This document shows, piece by piece, positions 55,011 to 64,000 of a stretch of DNA of 64,000 bases. Numbering within the stretch: position 1 is the stretch's first letter; every line of letters starts with the position of its first letter. Position numbers and translations under genes: made by a program. Source of the stretch: Lumbricus terrestris (taxonomy: Eukaryota > Annelida > Clitellata > Crassiclitellata > Lumbricidae). The DNA lies in contig OX457046.1 of assembly GCA_949752735.1 (NCBI GenBank), positions 33,905,555-33,969,554 of the forward strand. The letters are read 5' to 3'. Below the pieces are notes generated by a model. The model saw nothing but the letters and a program-made list of their open reading frames with translations, ran no database searches and had not been told where the DNA came from.

Positions 55011-56970
55011 ACGTTGGAGACGAGAACCTATAAGCCTATAACCTAATTTTAAGTTTTATAACCTGAGGGATCTTTACTACCTCGGGCAAAATATAAATAA
55101 ATAAATAAATAATATGTACTGGTAGTAATATAGTCTACTTATATAGGCCTATATAGAATTTAAGTGATTTGATCGTGTGTTGCGAAGGAGTGGAGGGAGA
55201 GAAATTGTCTGGGAAGGGAGATTAGCACCCAAGGCACAATTCCAGGATGAAGAGCTCAACGCGGACCTAAAATATCATAGACTGGCAACTATTTAATTAT
55301 AGTTGCCAGTAGGTCTATACAAAATCGTGGACAGTTTCTTTATATCACTGCATCATGGTCTTTTTTATTGAGGAAGGCAACAGCCAAACAGACACCAAAC
55401 CATAATCAAAGAGAATGGCTTTCAAACGCTTGCGGAAACAATTAAATGAGAGAAAGACGGAGATTAGGCGTAGGTAGGCTACCGTAACTTATCCCATGAA
55501 GATGGACCAACCATACATGAAAGTTTTTATGCAGCACTGTGGATGTTCGAGCCACGTGTACAGTACTAAACAGGTCATTCTCTGGATTCGTACAGGCCTA
55601 CGCGCGTGTGTGTGTGTGCGCGCATACAAGAGGAACACAGGGCAAGATGGATCATTGACCGTGTGAATGGTGTGATCAATCTCTTGAATATAAAGATATA
55701 TGTCACTGACTCAGGCCGGTAGACTGGTAGAGTGACCTATGTACGTGATGATTTTGAATTGGTTTGCAGTTGCTTTTTACGTTTGGAACCGTGATGATGT
55801 TAATTGTGATCGTAATGCGGGTTGCACTTGATGACCACGTGCGAATAACGAGTTGTACAGACAATTGCCGAGTCGATACACTATAATTGTCAATCTCAAT
55901 GATATGTCTAGGTCAATGATATTAGCGCATAGGATCAACTTTCAATATACCGCGCCGTTAATTACCGAGTGCAGTTCATTACGTGGATTATCATGGCTCA
56001 TATTATAGTGAAGTTCTTGATTTGGATGAGAAATCTTTGTGAAAGCAACTATTGTTTGGGTGTATAGTGTTATTTAGGGTGCTCAGGACTGATTGTAATG
56101 ACAAAACAAAAATACTCCTGGTCCAACTGATACTCTAATTGACCTTTCTAAGGACGTTTTGACTTCGAGCATAATTATATGAATCTGTGTAACATAATTT
56201 CAAAGAAGTTGTCAATAATTATATCGTGGTTAACTCTAAAGAACTTCACCTAATTGTATATCATGCATAACGGTGCCTTCTCTCAAGTGCATGTCATTGA
56301 TCCGATCCAGTATATGTAGATCACAATTGATTTATATCGATAAAAGAAGCATTGAAATGTAATTTCAAAGGATTTTCGTCATCTATACAACATGTTTTGC
56401 TATAAAGAAATTCTGGTAAGCGCGAGCTCGCATTGATCTTCGATAATTTGAACGCGGTAATTAGCGGTCGTTTTTGTAGGCGTGATTTTGGTAGGATACC
56501 ATCGTATAGAAATAAGTAACATAAAGATGGTTGGTTCTCTGGGGCAGGTGTAACTTGGCTTGTTAATGCGAGTGTAGGCTAGAACAAAATAACATTGGAA
56601 ATCGTCCAGGCTGCCTACTTATACGGAGAGTCTACATGTCTAACTTTTGATGGACACATGTCATACTCGGCGGACCTCTCAAATAAGCCAATCGTAGAGT
56701 ATTAGAGTATGCAAGAAGGAAGCAGAGCTTTTAAAGGGAGAGGATAGGGGCCTACTCGAACGGAAACACGGACCAATTTCTTCAGAGAACGGAGCGTCAT
56801 GCGATCATTCTATGCAAACGTTTAGCTAATCTATCTTGGTCAAGTTGGTCGGTATAATTTTATCTGTTTTTTAATAATTATCAAATCTACATTAAATCAT
56901 CATGCATATTTATTTGATTATGATTATATTAGCCATTGTAAGTTCGAACCTGCCGTGGGACAGAGAACAT
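55011..56970. other. 2 kb without recognised genes
   Basis: AT-rich. A short (TG)n/(CG) tract lies at about 55598-55625. No coding or repeat family recognised. Confidence 0.35.
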
Positions 56971-57159
56971 GAAGAAGAAGAAGATTATATATATATGTGT
57001 ATATATAGGCCTATATCAGGGGCGAATTCAGGGGCAAATCACTTTTTTGATATAAGTCTGGTATTTTATGATTTCAGAGCAATAACGTTCTAGATCATAT
57101 CAAAACTGCTCAGTTATCTATAGACAAAAATTGACCTATATATTATCCATGCATATATA

Positions 57160-57161
57160 CA

Positions 57162-57226
<65 letters not shown>
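57160..57226. repeat. (TA)n microsatellite
   Basis: Over 60 bp of TA abutting the mariner-derived element, which targets TA. Confidence 0.95.
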
Positions 57227-57230
<4 letters not shown>

Positions 57231-57356
57231 CGTGAGGCATAAAAAAGGAAGCCCCTAGAAAAATCGTTATTATTTTAACAATAATATTATTCAAGCAATG
57301 TCAATGAAATTCAGGAAAGTTATAGCTAAATAGCAGGCAATGTAAATAAATTTACA

Positions 57357-57736
57357 GTTTGTACTCTAACTGTCCGCCTTTAGCTTCTACGCATGCGCGA
57401 AGTCGCTTGCGCCTTTCACGCGCCGCCGAGTCAATAATTCGCTGGTCAAGATCGCTCCAAGCTTGCATTATTCGCTTCCGAAGATCTTCAAGGTCAAACA
57501 TCACGGACCTTTGTTTTGTCACTTTTGTAAACACCATTTCCTGCATGAATCCTCATATTCATAATCGACGGGATTAAGATCTGGGCTGTTAGGGGCCATA
57601 AAGTAGGAAATATGAAGTTAGGAGTTTCATTCGTCAGAAGTGCAACCGTTTCTCGAGCTCTGTGCGCTGGAGCACCATCTTGCTGGAAAATGTAAAATTC
57701 AGAGAGTTCTCGAATTTCAGGTAGAAGGCCTTCCAT
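57357..57736 (-). pseudogene. mariner transposase 3' half, frameshifted
   Basis: Two frames in series on the minus strand. The first holds EFYIFQQDGAPAHRARETVA with the second catalytic Asp and a PTLWP block; after a shift and damage in the expected LNPxDY region, the second holds EMVFTKVTKQRSVMF and RRKRLRACVEAKGGQLEYKL-stop. Lacks the N-terminal DNA-binding half, so it is inactive. Confidence 0.85.
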
Positions 57737-57739
57737 GAG

Positions 57740-58730
57740 TATAACATTTATTTTATTTATTTATTTCAAGTATTTATATAGCGCTTCTTCAAGAAACCTA
57801 CTCAGAGGCGCTCTCTGCGCTAACTAGCCGAAATGATGTTAAGTGTCAAAACAACAAGAAAATTCCATCAATTAGCAAAATAAGTCACAGTGAGCCGGAA
57901 ACAGTCATCATTGGCGATCCCTCGCAGACACGTAGAATCATCCAACGGAATCCCGTCAACAGCCTTCAGATGGTGTGAATGTTCAGAGTCTCGAGATCTC
58001 TGGTACAGGTTGCGTCAGTAGAGTAGAGCGGCGACAGATGACAGGGCTCGCAAACACGAAACGCTGACGAAACTGAAGCTCCTCGCTGGTTGAAGATGAT
58101 GCGCGCGTCCGGCCAATCGTCGGGCACAAAGTTTACACAGTAGAAGGCATTTGTCGCTTGTCGGTCGGTAGTTTTCAACGCCACCAGCGACAACATCCGA
58201 TCGAGTTAACTCCACTGACCTGCGTGAACCGTCCTTCGGCAAGATGTAAACAGCAGACAACAGCGGTGAAGCCACACGGTCTTGATGGTTGAGCTCGACC
58301 GTGTGCATCAAGAGGCGTCTAACGTCAACATGTGGGCGACACAAGACGACTTGCGAACAAAATCCCTTCCAACGCAAAATCCTTGACGAACCCGACAAAT
58401 AAGTTCGGTACACGAACCTAGAACCAGTAAACTCGAACGTGTGTGAAATTACTGCGCGAATTCTGCATAAAGTTGAAATAATCCACCGAAATGACGGAGT
58501 GGTCTAATAAACAACCAATATGGCCGCTGTCCTGCGCAGTATTGGCCGTTGATTTTTACCCCAGGCTCAACAAAGTGAATTGACGTACGCCCCAGAAAAG
58601 AAACACCGACTGACACCATCAGGGATTTGCTAACGTTGGACGTGTGTGTAAAAGGCCGTCGGCTGCAATATCTCTCTTTCGAGTTCCAACTGCTACATAC
58701 AGACGATCATTTTGAGTGTTGTTAGGAGAA
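57740..58730. other. foreign core of fold-back element, unidentified
   Basis: Starts with (TTTA)n and a minus-strand SINE/LINE tail (57765-57815, TTTATATAGCGCTTCTTCAA). The rest is GC-richer than its surroundings. Two overlapping minus-strand frames (58015-58413, 132 aa; 57966-58196, 76 aa) are open but not recognised. It could be a captured host segment or part of an LTR. Confidence 0.5.
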
Positions 58731-59023
58731 GCAGGAAATGGTGTACAGAACAAAGGTCCGTGATGTTGAAGATCTTCGGAAGCGAATAATGCAAGCTTGG
58801 AACGATCTTGACCAGCGAATTATTGACTTGGCGGCGCGTGAATGGCGCAAGCGACTTCGCGCATGCGTAGAAGCTAAAGGCGGACAGTTAGAGTACAAAC
58901 TGTAAATTTATTTACATTGCCTGCTATTTAGCTATAACTTTCCTGAATTTCGTTGACATTGCTTGAATATTGTTAAAATAATAACGATTTTTCTAGGGGC
59001 TTCCTTTTTTATGCCTCACGGTG

Positions 59024-59715
59024 TATATATGCAGTCAGGCATTTCTCTTCTTTGGTTATTATACTCTCTGAGATCACCACATCAATTATAAACGCCAGCT
59101 ATAAAAACAAGAATATTTTCAACGAAGAGATAATTAAAGATTCATTAACTATTTGCATGTCTCTGTTGGGTTTCGCCCGTCCAAACGTAATTGTCCGTTT
59201 GAATGTAAGTTTCTATCGCTCTGTGCGTATTGCTTTCTTTCTGTCAACCTACGTCTGTAAACCTAATTGCAGACGCATCTTCACGTCTTTGTACGGCAGG
59301 TATGACTTCTATTAAGGCGTCTTGTTTTATTGGTGCTTGCGAGAATAGAATAAATTAGTATTTGAGATAATCCAGTCCATAAATAATTAGGCAAAGTCTA
59401 CATGGATGCTCAACTCTGGCGGATGCATCGTCAGCTTATAGGTGGGTCGCTTAAATAAGCCAACCGAAGGGATTAAGGGGATAGAACATCTAGCTAGCTA
59501 TAGCAGACGTAGCGGAGGCTTAGCCTGAAACTCAGACCAACTCTGCTCCAGGAAATGAAGAATCGTGATGTCTATGAAAACGTTTAGACTCCAGAGTGGA
59601 AGATATTGGTCGGTAAAATCTTGTTTGATTTTTGCATTAATTAAATTACCGGTAACTGGTTTCTATCAAATCACATCACCGATTAATTTGGGAATGATGA
59701 ATAGGCCTATATTTA

Positions 59716-59766
<51 letters not shown>

Positions 59767-59907
59767 TGATAGATTACACTAATGTTTTCGGAATTATCAT
59801 TAGAATGCAATTTATTCTGTGATCTAGTTATTTTCATTAGAAATCAACATGAAATCTATTCATGAACACAATGAATTTGGCTTTGCACAAGCATGGGTCG
59901 CTCTTTT
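59024..59907. other. intergenic with (TA)n
   Basis: (TA)n at about 59719-59763. No gene seen; the frame at 59052-59315 has no family resemblance. Confidence 0.4.
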
Positions 59908-60384
59908 CACCGTGATTAAAAAAGTGAGCCAAACTGCTTTTCTCTAATGCCTGATAACATATCACGCTAAAATTTATTTTCCAAATATTAATTTTAGAGA
60001 TTTGGACCAAGAATATGATTCCAACATTTCATGAGATAATTCAGATAAAGGTGAACGGATAAAAAGATATGAATCTTTCAACTTCAAATATTTGGAAAAT
60101 TTTAGTATGATTAATCAGGCATTAGAGATATAAGAAAAACAGTTTGACTTACATTTGATTGAATCTAACAGAAAATTGCTTGTAAACTGAAATTTGGGCA
60201 TATGAAGTTGAAAGATTCATATCTTTTTATCCGTTCAACTTTATCTCCTGAAATTATAATGGATATTCATTCATGCATGTTCTTGGTCCAATTCTCTGAA
60301 TATTTGGAAAATTTTAGCGTGATATGTTACCAGGCATTGGAGATATTTGAAAAACAGTTTGGCTTACTTTTTTTAATCACGGTG
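59908..60384. mobile_element. mariner-type MITE, 477 bp
   Basis: Ends CACCGTGATTAAAAAAGTGA and, inverted, CACCGTGATTAAAAAAAGTA; TA follows the right end and TT precedes the left. Inverted homology extends about 170 bp. A block AAATATTTGGAAAATTTTAG near 60088 is repeated directly near 60300, so the interior is itself rearranged. It shares the outer CACCGTGA with the fold-back element at 57228. Confidence 0.8.
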
Positions 60385-60821
60385 TATATTCCTGTTCTAC
60401 ACTCGCCTGAATTTCTGTGCTTTGGTCATAATTATCAGTGGCGAGATCTTTTCGTTTCCAGACTTGTGTCTTGAGAATTTCCATTGCTGTCGCTTGAGCC
60501 TATAGTCGAGCTGAGGAGGGGCTTATGCATATTACAGGGGCGACGACTTCGCTTGGGGACTTACATGCAAGCTCCCCAACTATAAACGCTGGTTGCGTTC
60601 GTGATAGGCCTAATTATACGCTCTTTGAAATCGTCACTTCAATTAAATGCGAACTATAAAAACTATAAAATTTTCAGCGAAAAATTACTAGATGATACAA
60701 TGACTGTAAACATGTCTCTTTCGGTTTTCACCATGCATGGAGTCCAGTCGCTCTCCTGCTAAATTAATGTCTTTCGCTTTTTTCGTTTTTCGTTTAGTAT
60801 ATATATATATATATATATATA
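60385..60821. other. intergenic, (TA)n at right edge
   Basis: No gene seen. (TA)n at 60798-60821 abuts the next element. Confidence 0.4.
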
Positions 60822-61599
60822 TTAGAGTGGCCAATTTTTACATTGGAAAAATTATTTCCTGGAATTTTACATCGCACACCCTCTAGTTTTGTGCGAATTG
60901 ATGTAAAAAGCACCCAGTAAAAATTTTAAGCCAATCGAATAGGAGGAAGTGGTCTCCCACAGCCCATTAACAAAATATTGTAAACACTCGAATTTCGGCA
61001 AAATTTCTAGTTTTCATGGCTTTTTGACTCTTAGCCACCCTCTAAGTCTTCTCTAGAGGTGGAATTAATTAATTTTTCTGGTCAAGTATCTTACTTTATG
61101 CTACATGCAGTTGATAGATTGCATCTATATGACTAATGTGACTATAAATTCACAATATATATTTTAATTTATTTATATTTTAAAATTAGATAGTATTTTT
61201 TTAAAATATATCTTAATATTACTATATATTTTATTATCTTTAAACGCCAGTTTGTTTGTAGAAAGGTGTATTATAGCATTTTGGTTAAATAATAAATAAA
61301 TGTCCCATAATAATAATAATAATATTATCATTATTATAATTACATAAGTTTCTTACACGTGTGGAACTGTGGACACTGAAATGTGAATCTGAGACGAAGA
61401 AACATTCGTTCAGTTGGGGTCTTCTTTTCGTGCAATGCTGGTGTAGTGGGCTGAATAGAATATCTCTTTAAACATTACAGAAGTGAATCCCAGGATAATA
61501 TTGAATGGTGAAGTTAAAATATTTTCTTACTATTATAATTGACCTGAGTGTATTGTTGCAGTTTGTGACTAGAAACGTCAGTGGAATCAATTCTTCCTT

Positions 61600-62035
61600 G
61601 GTCAAATTGAAAGGGAAGTTGATTCTTTCTGGAATCAAATGGCTTGTAGAGTGGATTCTTCCTAGGCAAATTGAATAGCTGAGTTGGTACTTCTTGGAAC
61701 AAATTGAATGTGTGAGCTTTAGTTGAGGAGTATCTTCATGCAAGATCAATTAACTGATATAATATACTGCTGACACCATGGATTAATTGAAACGCTTCAT
61801 TCTGCAAGTGAGTTGGTCCCAGAGAGAATCACTCCCCACCCTTCAATTTGCACTAGGAAGCATCAACTCTGCAAGTCATTTGGTCCCAGGAAGAATCTAC
61901 TCCCAATTCAGTTGTCCCTAGGAAGCATCAATTCTGCAAGTCATTTTGTCCCAGCAAAATCTACTCCCAAAACTTTCATTTTGTCCTATAGGAAGAACAA
62001 AGTTCACCAGTCATTTGGTCTCATCTGAAATGAAA
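61600..62035. repeat. about 65-bp repeats in inverted orientation
   Basis: Plus-strand units at about 61836-62035 contain AGGAAGCATCAACTCTGCAA and GTCATTTGGTCCCAGGAAGA. The reverse complement of 61605-61735 carries matching but diverged units (GGAAGAATCCACTCTACAAG, GCCATTTGATTCCAG). Lies inside the inverted-repeat element. Confidence 0.65.
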
Positions 62036-62299
62036 CACTCCTGTAGTGTTTAATGACTGGGTGGAGTGTCTTTGTCCTAGTTTCAATTGACTCTGCAGCC
62101 ATTATAATATGCTGAGAAAAATACTCGAGTCCCAGAGTATTCATGCCCTGGAGTCAATTCAGTCTCCAGCACCAAGTGTTCAAGGTCTGTGCAGTCACTA
62201 TGTTTGACACTTTATTTCAAAAGAACTGGATTGAGTTGTTTGGTTAATTGAAGTATCAGTGGGAATTCCCAATAAGTCGAAGTTTGATCCGCTGGACAG

Positions 62300-63208
62300 A
62301 GATGAGGGCTGGTGAAATTTGTCTAAGCACATAAGGGAAACATGGCTTGCATCTCAATGTGCCGCCATTGCTAGCAGTAACCTGTGAGGACATCTTGAAG
62401 ATGTTCAACCATGTGAGGACTATGGAGAGTTTACCAGGATGGCTCTTACACCATTGAGCAAAGATGAAAACACAGAATTACTGGTTCCGCGCGCATACCA
62501 CCATGCTCACTGGATGGGATATACTTAAAATCTTCATATTTCATCATCAATACCAACTAAGCAAGAGTGAGTTGGACTATTTGTGGCATATCTGTGTGTT
62601 TGTCATCACAATCTTTGCAGGCTTCTGCTTTGCAGCATCTCTAATAACAGGTGCTCTTGAAAATGTTGCAGTTGATCGAAAACTTGCAACAAGTTGACAA
62701 TAAAATCAAAGAGGTAGCAGAAAGAAAGTGAGGTTCCAGTAATTATTGTGGTACCTAAGCGAAGACCATGCTCCAATCGCTCCATTGTCTTTATTCAGTG
62801 ATGACATTTCTGATGAAGACCTTGAGCAGGATATTGTCAGTGCCTGCAGAGGGAACGAAATATAGATGTTCCCCATCTTGCTCCAACCAAAATACCTCAG
62901 TTCAAGAACCTCTCCATGGCCCACTTTGTCACCCAACTATCAATCAACTTTTCAAGTCCCTTCAGGTAGCACAAGACTTTCTCTGCACACCAATTAGCCT
63001 GGGGTCAGAGCATGATGACTACACTTCTGCTCAAAAGATTGTCTGTGTACTGAAAATTGCTACTGACTGCCCAGAACATGCAGTCACATTGGCTTCCAAC
63101 TTCAGAGAAGTCCTCAACAGGAACGGCAATCAGACTGAATCAGTGCTAGCTCCTCTACCAGGTTGCTTAACACCACCAATAGTTTCAACTGACAAATGCA
63201 AACTGTAG
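62300..63208 (+). pseudogene. broken ORF of the inverted-repeat element
   Basis: Pieces in shifting frames: VPRAYHHAHWMGYILKIFIF, then SKSELDYLWHICVFVITIFA, then (62760-62860, another frame) LSLFSDDISDEDLEQDIVSA, then 62768-63208 with CPEHAVTLASNFREVLNRNG. I recall similar blocks in uncharacterised transposon-encoded proteins of invertebrates but cannot name the family. Probably the former transposase or an accessory protein. Confidence 0.4.
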
Positions 63209-63629
63209 GTGCTCAATTAGTCGATAAGTTGAACTTGCAACTCATTGGTGACAAACCTGATGACATTGCTTGACAATCAACTTCGACGACAAGTACAGTA
63301 AATTAGTCTGAAACATGGTTTTTCCAGTTTTTTTTATTTTATAAAGTCTTATGACCCTAAGTCTCATCTTACAGAAAGCTGTTTAAGCACAGAGCTTGGT
63401 GTAGATTGGAACAATATCTGTTGGATACAAAAAAAATTATGAACCTTAAAAGAAAGTCGATATTTTTCCTGAAACGGCTCCCATGCATTTCTAAATGGGC
63501 TTTGGGAGACCACTTCCTCTTATTAGGTTGACTTAAAAAAAATTACTGAGTGATCTTTATGTCAAACCTCACAAAACAAGAGGGTGTGCGATTAAAAATA
63601 TCGCAAAAATATTTTTCGGGCCACCCTAA

Positions 63630-64000
63630 TATATATATATATATAATTATATATATATATATAGTTTTCTGTCGTAGATCTATCTCCGCGTCTTTGTGCA
63701 TTTACGCATAGAAGTCGGTTGGAAGAAAACTCGCACAGATGAGAAAGAGAGAATGACCTGTGTAGCTATATAATAATAATATGCATTGTAATGAGTGAGA
63801 TACAATGAGACTGAACAAAACCGAAGAGAAGACAAATTGCTTCTTTTATAAGCTGAGCGACGCTATGTAAATGCGCGATGGCACCCGCGGTTAGTTGGAC
63901 AGTGGCTTTCGAAATGTTTAACAAATGTCATTAGGCTACTCTTTCCCCTAGTTCTCGCGACGCCATTGTTCTTTTCTCTTGTTAAGGTATAGTATGGTCA
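63630..64000. other. right flank, nothing recognised
   Basis: (TA)n at 63630-63662, then unique sequence without coding signal. Confidence 0.4.

Larger units (their letters stand above)
57228..59023. mobile_element. mariner-derived fold-back element with foreign core
   Basis: Ends CACCGTGAGGCATAAAAA and its complement, both beside TA. The inverted arms are about 290-300 bp, far longer than a normal mariner repeat, because both contain the transposase C-terminus: minus strand 57357-57525 (DLEDLRKRIMQAWSDLDQRI, ending LEYKL-stop) and plus strand about 58741-58905 (VEDLRKRIMQAWNDLDQRII, same ending). Only the left arm extends inward into more transposase (57546-57736, QQDGAPAHRARETVALLTN). The core, about 57740-58730, is not mariner. 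Confidence 0.85.
60822..63629 (+). mobile_element. 2.8-kb inverted-repeat DNA element, unclassified
   Basis: Left end TTAGAGTGGCC; right end, inverted, TTAGGGTGGCC. Homology extends about 150 bp inward (TCGCACACCCTCT, AGGAGGAAGTGGTCTCCCA and matching right-arm blocks). Both ends sit in (TA)n, so a TA target is likely but not provable. The interior has broken plus-strand coding from about 62300 to 63208. Confidence 0.75.

Overview
This is eukaryotic, almost certainly metazoan, nuclear DNA: AT-rich, full of (TA)n, (CA)n and minisatellite arrays, with spliced genes and a dense load of tRNA-derived SINEs, CR1/L2-like LINE ends and DNA transposons. The frequent motif 'taggcctat' and the repeat families suggest a marine invertebrate, perhaps an echinoderm or another deuterostome. 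That placement is an impression, not a demonstration.

Host genes are few. (1) A DMRT (doublesex/mab-3 related) first coding exon lies on the minus strand at 9663-10171. It carries a complete DM domain of DMRT2 type and ends in a splice donor. (2) A nearly complete nine-exon gene for WDR61/SKI8 (SKIC8) lies on the minus strand at 34442-43668. Every intron phase joins correctly; only the first few codons are not located. (3) A possible last exon of an unknown plus-strand gene sits at 34608-34840, beside the WDR61 stop. (4) Exon-like segments lie within duplicated sequence on the minus strand at 46.4-49.9 kb; product unknown.

The rest is mobile DNA. 0.2-9 kb: microsatellites, SINEs, a hAT-like element (5980-7186) and a decayed mariner with about 200-bp inverted repeats (7592-8994). 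9-18 kb: DMRT exon, GC-box region, simple repeats, a hAT MITE (14707-14945). 18.5-21.5 kb: THAP9/P-element-like transposase pseudogene, three exons, two frameshifts, ended by a SINE fragment. 21.5-29.2 kb: a young LTR retrotransposon on the minus strand with two 2092-bp LTRs, primer binding site, polypurine tract and one intact Gag ORF but no recognisable pol; Gag starts inside the LTR and is read through the primer binding site. 30-34 kb: an 18-bp minisatellite and SINEs. 34-44 kb: WDR61, whose introns hold SINEs, LINE ends and a 1090-bp hAT-like element (39817-40906). 44-52 kb: tandem and inverted repeats, a 729-bp tandem duplication. 54-64 kb: two hAT-like relics, a mariner-derived fold-back element around about 1 kb of unrelated DNA (57228-59023), a mariner-type MITE (59908-60384) and a 2.8-kb inverted-repeat element with broken ORFs (60822-63629).

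The genes form no pathway. The coherent story is transposon ecology: SINE tails that match a LINE 3' end, several hAT-like non-autonomous families with 8-bp target duplications, mariner derivatives flanked by TA, and a Gag-only LTR element that must borrow reverse transcriptase and integrase from elsewhere.
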